Positions 1 to 5,444 are shown, counted from the first letter of the stretch. The stretch is 5,806 nucleotides of DNA from Chloroflexota bacterium (GCA_005882055.1 VBGQ01000227.1:1-5806), one strand, 5' to 3'. A program made the numbers and translations. Notes: generated by a model from the letters alone, not told the origin.

Positions 1-260
1 CGGAGGTTCCTGGGCTCGTCGTCATGGGGGCCGCGCACCTCGAGGAACGACGGTCCGGACGACGCGATCAGCCTGACCTCCTCCAGGATGCGATCTGCTT
101 CTGCGTCCGAGCCGGCGCTGATCTCGAACGTGCCGTGCAGCCGGACCTCATCGCCGTCAGCAGGACGGATGCGCACGTTGCCATCGGTCAGCTTCAGCTG
201 GAATCGACCAGCCTGACCGATACGGTGGGTGATCTCCTGCTGGCGGACGTAGGTGGCCAT
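1..260 (-). CDS. DUF4097-type (YvlB/LiaX-like) beta-repeat protein, N-terminal part
   Basis: The frame opens with ATG at 260 and runs leftward with no stop to the window edge, giving 86 residues of an incomplete protein that starts MATYVRQQEITHRIGQ. The segment GRFQLKLTDGNVRIRPADGD, followed by alternating polar and hydrophobic stretches (VRLHGTFEI), looks like the short beta-strand repeats of DUF4097 and adhesin-like proteins. No signal peptide or membrane segment is visible in the part present. The start is supported by AGGAG at 270-274, 9 bases upstream and inside the end of the preceding gene. The stop of that gene lies only 5 bases away, so the two are almost certainly co-transcribed. 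DUF4097 proteins are often encoded beside DUF2089 or SHOCT-like partners, which strengthens the call. Family assignment is from pattern memory; the C-terminal repeats that would settle it lie outside the window. Confidence 0.72.
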   Translation of the reverse strand, partial: MATYVRQQEITHRIGQAGRFQLKLTDGNVRIRPADGDEVRLHGTFEISAGSDAEADRILEEVRLIASSGPSFLEVRGPHDDEPRNL

Positions 261-265
261 CTGCG

Positions 266-703
266 TCAGCTCCTGCCAAGCGCGCGGATGGCGGTCGCGG
301 CCTCGTCAGCGGTCAGCTCGTGACGCGCGAGGCGCTCGAGAACGGCGCGGCGTTCTGCTGTCAGGTCTTCGTCGGTCTGGCCCGGAGCTTGGGACGCCGG
401 TTCTGCCTCGTCGTCCTCGACCGGCGGCGCGGCGCCATCGCCAAGGCCGAGCGCTCGGAGCAGCGTCTCGAGCCGACTTCGAACTGTCGGATACGAGATG
501 CCAAGCTCGCGCTCCATCTCTTTCAAGTTTCCCCGAGAGCGGAGGAAGCTCTCCAGGAAGGCGAGCTGCTCGCGCTCAAGCCGTCCGAAGCGACCAACAC
601 CGAACTCGCCCTCGAGCGCCGTCCCGCAGCTACGGCACTGCAGACGGGTGACCGTCAGCTCGCCCTGGCAGACCGGGCAGGTGGCGATGACGTCGCGGGC
701 CAT
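266..703 (-). CDS. DUF2089 zinc-ribbon/HTH protein with C-terminal SHOCT-like domain
   Basis: A 145-residue protein, probably a DNA-binding regulator. Residues 9-26 form a zinc ribbon (CPVC at 9-12, CRSC at 23-26). It is followed by EGEF and a helix-turn-helix-like block at about 58-82 (GNLKEMERELGISYPTVRSR), all hallmarks of DUF2089. An acidic, proline-rich linker (about 88-110) leads to a helical tail (about 113-143, AERRAVLERLARHELTADEA), which resembles the SHOCT-like domain found at the N-terminus of YvlB/LiaX. The frame is open up to an ATG at 868, but the family starts at MARDVIATCPVC. That ATG at 703 overlaps the stop of the upstream small gene (TGATG), implying translational coupling and explaining the lack of a clear ribosome-binding site. 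The target and signal are unknown. The SHOCT-like tail may contact the DUF4097 product next door, but that is inference. Confidence 0.9.
   Translation of the reverse strand: MARDVIATCPVCQGELTVTRLQCRSCGTALEGEFGVGRFGRLEREQLAFLESFLRSRGNLKEMERELGISYPTVRSRLETLLRALGLGDGAAPPVEDDEAEPASQAPGQTDEDLTAERRAVLERLARHELTADEAATAIRALGRS
270..274 (-). promoter_or_regulatory. Shine-Dalgarno site of the DUF4097-type gene
   Basis: Reads AGGAG on the minus strand, 9 bases before the ATG at 260. It lies inside the last codons of the DUF2089 gene. It fixes the start of the downstream protein and suggests coupled translation. Confidence 0.7.
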
Positions 704-849
704 CAGCGAGTGCCGAAGACCCGCGCGGGACGCCGCGGCGGGATCCGGAAGAAGCGCTTTCCGGACCGATCGAGGGCAGTCAGCTCGCGCTGCTGTCGGC
801 GCCGCTCGTCGAAGACCATCTGGGTGTAAAGGACTTGGCCTTCCAACAT
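703..849 (-). CDS. 48-residue hypothetical protein, first gene of the DUF2089 unit
   Basis: I do not recognise this small protein. It begins MLEGQVLYTQMVFDERRR, is strongly basic in its second half (many Arg, with IPPRRPARVFGTR at the C-terminus) and has no membrane segment or cysteine. The frame is open up to a TTG at 924, but I place the start at ATG 849. GGAGAG sits 6 bases upstream of that ATG. The TTG belongs to a TTGACA -35 box, and the predicted transcript begins near 889, so upstream starts would not be transcribed. By hand count about 81% of third codon positions are G or C in the 48 codons, against about 60% in the upstream extension, which supports both coding and this start. The stop overlaps the DUF2089 start by one base. 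It could be a real coupled partner or mainly a leader peptide that delivers ribosomes to the DUF2089 start. Confidence 0.6.
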   Translation of the reverse strand: MLEGQVLYTQMVFDERRRQQRELTALDRSGKRFFRIPPRRPARVFGTR

Positions 850-855
850 CGTGAA

Positions 856-861
856 CTCTCC
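856..861 (-). promoter_or_regulatory. Shine-Dalgarno site deciding the start of the 48-residue gene
   Basis: Reads GGAGAG on the minus strand, 6 bases before the ATG at 849. It is the best ribosome-binding match in the window and favours this start over the longer frame beginning at TTG 924. Confidence 0.65.
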
Positions 862-895
862 GTTCCATGTTCCAGTTTGCGAGTTGATGGGCTGC

Positions 896-924
896 ATCTT
901 AGGATCGGGAAGCTCACTTGTCAA
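896..924 (-). promoter_or_regulatory. Sigma-70-type promoter for the DUF2089 unit
   Basis: On the minus strand TTGACA (924-919) is followed by a 17-base spacer and TAAGAT (901-896). This is a perfect -35, an optimal spacer and a 4/6 -10. The expected transcription start is near 889, giving a leader of about 40 bases to the ATG at 849. Upstream DNA (about 925-970) is AT-richer than its surroundings, as expected of an UP-like region. The site is in the right place for a three-gene minus-strand transcript. Confidence 0.65.
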
Positions 925-945
925 TTATGTCCTGAACAATATGGA
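918..945 (+). promoter_or_regulatory. Possible promoter for the J-domain gene, sharing the -35 bases
   Basis: TTGTCA (918-923, 5/6 match) is followed by a 16-base spacer and TATGGA (940-945, 4/6). A start near 952 would give a leader of about 100 bases to the ATG at 1056. The -35 overlaps the opposing TTGACA in the seven bases TTGTCAA, so polymerase could not occupy both at once. Matches are moderate and a promoter nearer the gene cannot be excluded. Confidence 0.35.
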
Positions 946-1021
946 TTTGGAGTTACCAATCACTCATATCGCCATTCCAAACGCGGGCGCAGGGCCCTCG
1001 GTGCCGCGGAGCTCTGCGGGC

Positions 1022-1046
1022 AGCATCGGGCTGCGGTAGCATCGGG
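1022..1046 (+). repeat. Short direct repeat just upstream of the J-domain gene
   Basis: AGCATCGGG occurs at 1022-1030 and again at 1038-1046, a 16-base period, ending 9 bases before the ATG at 1056. The second copy includes a G run that could act as a weak ribosome-binding site. It may be a chance repeat in GC-rich DNA; no function is claimed. Confidence 0.3.
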
Positions 1047-1055
1047 GCCGCTCTC

Positions 1056-1571
1056 ATGACTCAGCGTTTCCTGCCGTACACGCCAGATCGCGACATCTAT
1101 CGGCTCCTGCAGGTGGACCCTCGGGCGGGACCGGACGAGATCATGGATGCGTGGCGGCGCCTGGCGCGAACGTTTCACCCGGATCGGAACGGGTCGCAGC
1201 GCGCGACCGAGGAGATGCAGGTCGTTAACGCCGTGCGTGACCTGCTCAGCGATCCCGCGGCCCGCGCCGAATACGACCGTGAGCGCCACCGCTGGATGGC
1301 GAGCCCGGTCCCCGCGGATCGAACCAATCGTTGGAGGACCCTCGCGGGTACCGCTCAGCCGCAGCCCGCGGCGGAGCTCACCCCGGTCTCCGGCCCGTCA
1401 CTCGGCGAGTCCCGGCTCGGCAGGACGGCCACGGCGCTTGGCATCGGACTGCGCGCGTTCGCGGTCGAGCTCATGCCGGCCCGCTGCACGGTGTGTCGCG
1501 GGACCATAGGTCGCAGCGACACGCATTGCTGGGTCTGCGGCTTCCCGACGACGACGCCCCGCCGTCCATAG
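1056..1571 (+). CDS. J-domain (DnaJ-like) protein with C-terminal zinc ribbon
   Basis: A 171-residue protein with a J domain at about 13-77. DIYRLLQVDP opens it, a basic helix II (IMDAWRRLARTF) leads to the HPD motif at 41-43, and helix III/IV carry NAVRDLLSDPAARAEYD. HPD is the signature that stimulates the ATPase of DnaK-type Hsp70, so this is probably a co-chaperone. Residues about 84-140 are a proline/alanine-rich linker. The C-terminus has a four-cysteine ribbon, C144-x2-C147-x10-C158-x2-C161. Canonical DnaJ G/F, CR-type zinc and substrate-binding domains are absent, so it is a small specialised J protein, not DnaJ itself. ATG 1056 leaves a natural 12-residue lead-in; only a weak GGGG lies 8 bases upstream. 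It is monocistronic and converges on the E1 gene with 10 bases between stops, with no obvious terminator hairpin. The client is unknown; the ribbon could bind protein, nucleic acid or zinc only. Confidence 0.88.
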   Translation: MTQRFLPYTPDRDIYRLLQVDPRAGPDEIMDAWRRLARTFHPDRNGSQRATEEMQVVNAVRDLLSDPAARAEYDRERHRWMASPVPADRTNRWRTLAGTAQPQPAAELTPVSGPSLGESRLGRTATALGIGLRAFAVELMPARCTVCRGTIGRSDTHCWVCGFPTTTPRRP

Positions 1572-1581
1572 GCGGCGCGCG

Positions 1582-2574
1582 CTACGCGAACTGCGGGTTG
1601 ATGCGCTCCGTGTCGATCCCCAGCTCGCCGACCATCCGCTTGAGCTCGTCGCGATCCGCCTCGCCGGTCAGGCACAGGCCGTGGAGGGAGGCATACGCGA
1701 TGTGCTCCGGCGAGACTTCGAAATGCGTCCGGAGTGCCTCGCGCGTGTCGCTGCGGCCAAAGCCGTCGGTGCCCAGGACCGTGTAGGGCCGGTCGATCCA
1801 ACGAGCGATCGAATCGGGAACCGCCTTGAGATAGTCCGTGGCCGCCACGATCGGTCCATCCACGGCCGCCAGCGCCTGGCTCAGGTAGGAGGCGCGCGGC
1901 TCGGCGTCGGGATGCAGGCGGTTCCAGCGCTCGGCATCCAGGGCGTCGACGCGCAGCTGCTGGAAGCTGGTGGCGCTCCACACGTCGGCCGCCACCTTGT
2001 GAGCCGCCAGGATCTCCTGGGCCTTGAGCGCCTGGTGCAGGATCGAGCCGGAGGCGAGCAGGTGGATCCTGCGACCGTCGACCTGCGCCGGCCGGTATCG
2101 GTACAGCCCGCGCAGGATCCCCTCGTCGACGCCCTCAGGCTTGGGCGCCTGCACCCAGTTCTCGTTGTAGAGGGTGAGGTAGTAGAAGATGTCCTCGCCC
2201 TCCGCGTACATGCGACGAATTCCCTCGCGCACGATGACCGCCAGCTCGTAGGCAAACGCCGGGTCATACGCGAGCACGTTGGGAAGGGTGCTGGCGAGCA
2301 CGTGGGAGTGGCCGTCGTCGTGCTGGAGCCCTTCACCGTGCAGGGTCGTGCGCCCGGCAGTGGCGCCCATCAGGAACCCGCGACCGCGCGCATCTCCGAA
2401 CGCCCAGATCTGGTCGCCGGTGCGCTGGAACCCGAACATCGAGTAGAAGACATAGAAGGGGATCATGGGCTCGCCGTGAACCGCGTAGCTGGTCCCCGCG
2501 GCGGTGAACGAGGCGGTCGCGCCGGCTTCCGTGATGCCCTCTTCCAGGATTTGGCCGTCGGTCGACTCGAGGTC
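1582..2574 (-). CDS. aceE: Pyruvate dehydrogenase E1 (homodimeric, AceE-type), C-terminal 330 residues of a broken gene
   Basis: This is the C-terminal part of the thiamine-diphosphate enzyme that decarboxylates pyruvate and acetylates the lipoyl group of E2. From about ESTDGQILEEGI onward it matches AceE without interruption: MIPFYVFYSMFGFQRTGD, GRTTLHGEGLQHDDGHSH, YDPAFAYELAVI, SGSILHQAL, ERWNRLHP, VLGTDGFGRSD and the terminal INPQFA. E16 and H85 of this fragment align with E. coli Glu571 and His640, both active-site residues. Reading in this frame upstream of 2574 gives about 70 nonsense residues antisense-like in character, so the fragment has no credible start of its own. It lies one base out of register with the N-terminal part. 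The gene is therefore broken as given, unless the break is an assembly error. Confidence 0.9.
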   Translation of the reverse strand, partial: DLESTDGQILEEGITEAGATASFTAAGTSYAVHGEPMIPFYVFYSMFGFQRTGDQIWAFGDARGRGFLMGATAGRTTLHGEGLQHDDGHSHVLASTLPNVLAYDPAFAYELAVIVREGIRRMYAEGEDIFYYLTLYNENWVQAPKPEGVDEGILRGLYRYRPAQVDGRRIHLLASGSILHQALKAQEILAAHKVAADVWSATSFQQLRVDALDAERWNRLHPDAEPRASYLSQALAAVDGPIVAATDYLKAVPDSIARWIDRPYTVLGTDGFGRSDTREALRTHFEVSPEHIAYASLHGLCLTGEADRDELKRMVGELGIDTERINPQFA

Positions 2575-4120
2575 GCCCGATCCCCGGGTCACGCACGAGG
2601 TTGCGGACGAGCCGGCTGAAGGCCATGGTCGTACTCGCCGGCCGCTCCGAGCCACCGAGCAGCTCATTGAAGACGGCGGGCTCGGGTGCCGGTAGGGGCG
2701 CCGGCGGTACCTGCCGCTCCGGCAGGAAGCCGCCCAGGCCGCGCCGGCGCTCGAGCATGTACTGGATCTCCGGCGCATCGGCACCTGGATGGTAGTAGGG
2801 AGCCTCCTTGAGCCGATCGTCAGGGATCGGGAGCTCCAGGCGGTCGCGGAACACCTTCAGCTCGGCCTCGGTCAGCTTCTTGGCCTGGTGGGTGACGTTG
2901 CGCCCCTCGATGCCGGGTCCCAGGGTCCAGCCCTTCACCGTCTTGGCAAGGATGACGGTGGGGGTTCCCGCGTGCTCGACCGCCGCGGTGTAGGCCGCGA
3001 ACACCTTGCGGTAGTCGTGGCCCCCGCGCCGCAGCTTGCTCAGCTCGTCGTCGGAAAGATGTTCGACCATGGCTCGCAGCCGCGGATCGGGCCCAAAGAA
3101 GTGCTCGCGGATGTAGGCGCCGTCCGCCACCGAGAGGCGCTGGTAGTCGCCGTCGAGCGTCTCGTTCATCTTGTTGACCAGGATGCCGTCCACGTCGCGC
3201 GCCAGCAGTTCGTCCCACTCGCGCGACCAGATGACCTTGATCACGTTCCAGCCGGCACCGCGGAAGGTCGACTCGAGCTCCTGGATGATCTTGCCGTTGC
3301 CGCGCACCGGTCCGTCCAGGCGCTGCAGGTTGCAGTTGACGACGAAGGTCAGGTTGTCGAGCCCGTCGCGAGCCGCCAGCGATAGCCCCGCCATCGACTC
3401 CGGCTCATCCATCTCCCCGTCGCCCAGGAAGGCCCAGATGCGTTGGCGTGAGGTGTCCTTGATGCCGCGTGCGTGGAGGTATCGGTTGAAGCGGGCGAGA
3501 TAGATGGCGCTGATCGGTCCCAGGCCCATGCTGACCGTGGGGAACTGCCAGAAGCCGGGCATCGTGCGCGGGTGCGGGTAGGAGGAGAGCCCGCCCGGCC
3601 AGAGCGCCTCGCGGCGGAAATGATCGAGCTGCTCCTCGCTGAGCCTCCCCTCCAGGAAGGCCCGCGCGTAGATGCCGGGCGCCGCGTGGCCCTGGAAGAA
3701 GACCAGGTCGCCATCAGGCCCACCCTTGAAGAAGTGGTTGAAGCCGACTTCGTAGAGGCTTGCCGCCGACGCGTACGTGGAGAGGTGCCCGCCCAGTCCC
3801 TCGAAGCGCGTGTTGGCGCGCAGCACCATGGCCAGCGCGTTCCACCGGATCATGCGGCGGATGCGGAGCTCCATCGTCTCGTCGCCCGGGAAGAAGGGCT
3901 CCTGCTCGGGGCTGATGGTGTTGATGTAGCGGGTCTGCGTCAGCGGAGGTAGACCGATCTGCAGCTGGCGCGCGCGCTTCAGGAGCTTGAAGATGATGTA
4001 GCGGGCGCGCTCTCGGCCGGCCTGATCGACCACGCCGTCAAGCGAGTCGATCCACTCCTGGGTCTCGGTGGGATCGATGTCGGGCAGCTGCTGCTTGAAC
4101 TGGTCGAAGACGTCGTGCAC
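2333..4120 (-). CDS. aceE: Pyruvate dehydrogenase E1 (homodimeric, AceE-type), N-terminal 515 residues of a broken gene
   Basis: Starts at GTG 4120 (MHDVFDQFKQQLPDIDPTET) and matches AceE through residue 515. The frame then runs 80 unrelated residues to a stop at 2333. Visible family features are YINTI (65-69), RWNAL (92-96), GGH with His112, QGH with His145, SSYPHPRTMPGFWQFPTVSMGLGP (179-202), and the thiamine-diphosphate/Mg motif GDGEMDEPE (233-241) ending at NCN (262-264). LQRLDGP (265-271), NGKIIQELE, NETLDGDYQ and THQAKK with His411 also fit. His112, His145 and His411 align with E. coli His106, His142 and His407. Adding the 330-residue C-terminal part gives 845 residues, against about 890 expected. 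No E2 or E3 gene is present in the window. No Shine-Dalgarno precedes the GTG; a leaderless transcript is possible. This type of E1 occurs in gammaproteobacteria, actinobacteria and other lineages. Identity is certain; functionality of the sequence as given is not. Confidence 0.93.
   Translation of the reverse strand: MHDVFDQFKQQLPDIDPTETQEWIDSLDGVVDQAGRERARYIIFKLLKRARQLQIGLPPLTQTRYINTISPEQEPFFPGDETMELRIRRMIRWNALAMVLRANTRFEGLGGHLSTYASAASLYEVGFNHFFKGGPDGDLVFFQGHAAPGIYARAFLEGRLSEEQLDHFRREALWPGGLSSYPHPRTMPGFWQFPTVSMGLGPISAIYLARFNRYLHARGIKDTSRQRIWAFLGDGEMDEPESMAGLSLAARDGLDNLTFVVNCNLQRLDGPVRGNGKIIQELESTFRGAGWNVIKVIWSREWDELLARDVDGILVNKMNETLDGDYQRLSVADGAYIREHFFGPDPRLRAMVEHLSDDELSKLRRGGHDYRKVFAAYTAAVEHAGTPTVILAKTVKGWTLGPGIEGRNVTHQAKKLTEAELKVFRDRLELPIPDDRLKEAPYYHPGADAPEIQYMLERRRGLGGFLPERQVPPAPLPAPEPAVFNELLGGSERPASTTMAFSRLVRNLVRDPGIGRPRVDRRPNPGRGHHGSRRDRLVHRRGDQLRGSRRAHDPLLCLLLDVRVPAHRRPDLGVRRCARSRVPDGRHCRAHDPAR
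2567..2580 (-). other. aceE: Frameshift/deletion junction inside the E1 gene
   Basis: On the coding strand, family-like sequence ends at RNLVRDPGIG (last base about 2576). It resumes one base out of register at about 2574 with LESTDGQILEEG. In E. coli AceE the corresponding points are about residues 512 and 558, so roughly 43-45 residues (around 130 bases, not a multiple of three) are missing. The lost part would contain the conserved DEARTFG segment (E. coli 521-527). No inserted element or obvious flanking repeat is visible at the junction. Confidence 0.8.
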
Positions 4121-4139
4121 GGCAGGTATGGTAGCCCGA
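4115..4139. promoter_or_regulatory. Possible bidirectional leaderless promoter between E1 and NADH dehydrogenase
   Basis: Only 18 bases separate GTG 4120 (minus) from ATG 4139 (plus), and neither start has a convincing ribosome-binding site. The central TATGGTA (4127-4133) reads as a -10-like TATGGT to the right, ending 6 bases before the ATG. It reads as TACCAT to the left, ending 7 bases before the GTG. This is the geometry of leaderless transcripts from a shared, near-symmetric -10. No good -35 is seen in either direction. It is an inference from spacing. Confidence 0.35.
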
Positions 4140-4717
4140 TGGCGGCGAACGGCTCAGTGCAGGCTCCGCACCGGATCCTTATCCTTGGCGGGGGATTCGC
4201 CGGGGTCATGACCGCGCAGGCGCTCGAGCGCCGGCTCGGTAGCCGCCGAGACGTCGAGATCTGGCTCGTCAGCCGCGACAATTTCATGCTCTTCACGCCG
4301 TTGCTTCCCGAGGTCTGTTCCGGGGTCCTCGAACCGCGCCATGTGGTCACGCCGCTGCGCGAGATGCTCCGCCACCAGTCGACCTGGTGCATTACCGCCG
4401 AAGTCGAGGCGATCGATACGCAGGCCCATACGGTGACCGTGATCGGCGGCGACGGGGACCCGCATCGGCTGCACTACGACACGTTGGTGATGGCCCTGGG
4501 CGGCATCACCCACACCTTTGGCATTCCCGGCCTCGAGGAGCATGCGGTCGGCATGAAGACATCGGCTCGCCCGGCAGGCGGACCTCACCTTCGTCGTGGG
4601 TGGGGGTGGGCTCTCCGGCGTCGAGACCGCCGGCGAGCTGGAGGACTTCGTCCGCCGCGTGCGGGGGCGCTATTACCCCAAGATCGGCGCTACGGAGATC
4701 CGCACGTACCTGGTTGA
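4139..4717 (+). CDS. ndh: Type II NADH dehydrogenase (NDH-2), N-terminal part of a broken gene
   Basis: NDH-2 is a peripheral-membrane flavoprotein that oxidises NADH and reduces quinone without pumping protons. Residues 11-31 carry the FAD-binding Rossmann start (HRILILGGGFAGVMTAQALE, with GGGFAG at 17-22). The family signature NFMLFTPLLPEVCSG is at 48-62, and the strand LHYDTLVMALGG (111-122) leads to FGIPGLEEHAVGMKT (127-141). After Thr141 the frame becomes arginine-rich nonsense and ends at 4717, while the homologous sequence continues in another frame from about 4563. The start is taken as ATG 4139, which leaves a natural 10-residue lead before the first beta strand. GTG 4115 is in frame and would add eight residues, but it would overlap the divergent E1 start. 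It neighbours the E1 gene head to head. Confidence 0.88.
   Translation: MAANGSVQAPHRILILGGGFAGVMTAQALERRLGSRRDVEIWLVSRDNFMLFTPLLPEVCSGVLEPRHVVTPLREMLRHQSTWCITAEVEAIDTQAHTVTVIGGDGDPHRLHYDTLVMALGGITHTFGIPGLEEHAVGMKTSARPAGGPHLRRGWGWALRRRDRRRAGGLRPPRAGALLPQDRRYGDPHVPG
4559..4566 (+). other. ndh: Frameshift/deletion junction inside the NADH dehydrogenase gene
   Basis: Family-like sequence ends at GMKT (4561) and resumes one base out of register near 4563 with LARQADLTFVVGGGG. Proteins of this family normally have about 30 residues between GMKT and LTFVV, a helical segment starting near LADA. Only about 7-8 remain here, so roughly 20-25 residues appear to be lost along with the reading frame. The figure rests on remembered family sequences. 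Confidence 0.65.
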
Positions 4718-5432
4718 GCTCAAGGATGAATTGCTCGGTGAGCTGCCGCCGGACATGGGCGCATACGCTCGGCAACGTCTGGAGCGGCGAGGGTTCACCG
4801 TGCGCCTCGGGACGCCGATCCGCGAGGTGCGCGAGGCGGAGGTGGTCATCGGGAATGGCGAGACGATCCCGACACGCACGGTCGTCTGGTCGGGAGGCGT
4901 GCGACCGGCACCGATGGTGGCCAGGTCCGGCGTGGAGGTCGACCATGCGGGCCGCGTCAAGGCGCTGCCGACCATGGAGACGAGCCGCTCGACGGCCTTC
5001 GCCATCGGCGACTGCGCGCTGATCCCCAACGTCGAGGAAGCCGATGGCCGCCCATTCGCGCCGACGGCCCAGAACGCGGTGCGCGAGGCGAAGCGACTGG
5101 CAGCCAACGTGGTCGCACGCATCGATGGCCGTCCGCTCGAGCCGTATCGCTATCGCACCATCGGCATTCTGGCGTCCGTAGGGCATCACACCGGAGTCGG
5201 CGTGGTGTTCGGGATCCGGGTTCGGGGTTGGATCGCGTGGTTCATGTGGCGCGGCTACTACTGGTCGCGGGTTCCGGGCATCAACCGCAAGGTGCGGGTG
5301 GCCATTGACTGGGCCCTCACCGCCCTCTTCGGCACCGATCCGGTGCAGCTCAAGGTGGAGGACGCATCGAGCGCCATGGGATCCTCCGGGCGCCGGCACC
5401 CGCCGGTGCGGGATCACGAAACGAGCGATTAG
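4563..5432 (+). CDS. ndh: Type II NADH dehydrogenase (NDH-2), C-terminal 289 residues of a broken gene
   Basis: Continues NDH-2 from LARQADLTFVV. It contains the NAD-binding motif GGGGLSGVETAGELEDF, then TIPTRTVVWSGGVRP, the FAD-contacting AFAIGDCALIPN (about 4996-5031), the TAQNAVREAKRLAANVV helix, and the quinone/membrane-facing C-terminus with IGILASVGHHTGVGVV. It ends in an amphipathic aromatic stretch (WIAWFMWRGYYWSRVPG) and a charged, low-complexity tail. The only start-like codon near its beginning is GTG 4596, inside the glycine motif, so it is unlikely to be made as an independent enzyme. Together with the 141-residue N-terminal part it gives about 430 residues, somewhat short of the roughly 450 expected for this subfamily. 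It stops with TAG at 5430-5432, 12 bases before the next gene. Confidence 0.88.
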   Translation, partial: RLARQADLTFVVGGGGLSGVETAGELEDFVRRVRGRYYPKIGATEIRTYLVELKDELLGELPPDMGAYARQRLERRGFTVRLGTPIREVREAEVVIGNGETIPTRTVVWSGGVRPAPMVARSGVEVDHAGRVKALPTMETSRSTAFAIGDCALIPNVEEADGRPFAPTAQNAVREAKRLAANVVARIDGRPLEPYRYRTIGILASVGHHTGVGVVFGIRVRGWIAWFMWRGYYWSRVPGINRKVRVAIDWALTALFGTDPVQLKVEDASSAMGSSGRRHPPVRDHETSD

Positions 5433-5444
5433 ACTCAGGCGGCC

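Noticed and set aside
24..829. Plus-strand frames opposite the DUF4097/DUF2089 unit
   Set aside because: The minus strand carries clear zinc-ribbon, HTH and beta-repeat motifs; the plus frames are their shadows.
704..868. N-terminal extension of the DUF2089 protein starting at ATG 868
   Set aside because: The extra 55 residues are arginine/proline-rich, overlap the small gene in another frame and precede a perfect DUF2089 start at 703.
850..924. TTG start at 924 for the small protein, giving 73 residues
   Set aside because: The TTG is the first half of the TTGACA -35 box; the extension has lower G/C at third positions and no ribosome-binding site, whereas ATG 849 has GGAGAG at good spacing.
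925..942. Operator-like imperfect palindrome (ATTATGT...AACAAT)
   Set aside because: Only about half of the positions are symmetric; too weak in AT-rich DNA to call.
1572..1581. Terminator between the convergent J-domain and E1 genes
   Set aside because: The gap is 10 GC-rich bases with no stable hairpin followed by a T run.
1681..2619. Long plus-strand frame opposite the E1 C-terminal region
   Set aside because: Antisense shadow of strongly conserved AceE sequence; its composition is that of complementary GC-rich codons and it shows no domain.
2333..2784. Programmed frameshifting to join the two E1 frames
   Set aside because: No slippery heptamer or pseudoknot-like element was seen, and joining the frames would still leave out about 43-45 conserved residues.
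2789..3952. Plus-strand frames opposite the E1 N-terminal region
   Set aside because: Antisense to conserved E1 motifs, including the GDG...NCN region; no ribosome-binding sites and no recognisable family.
4506..5417. A 303-residue minus-strand frame opposite NDH-2
   Set aside because: Mirrors the NDH-2 C-terminal coding frame; histidine/arginine-rich antisense composition with no motif.
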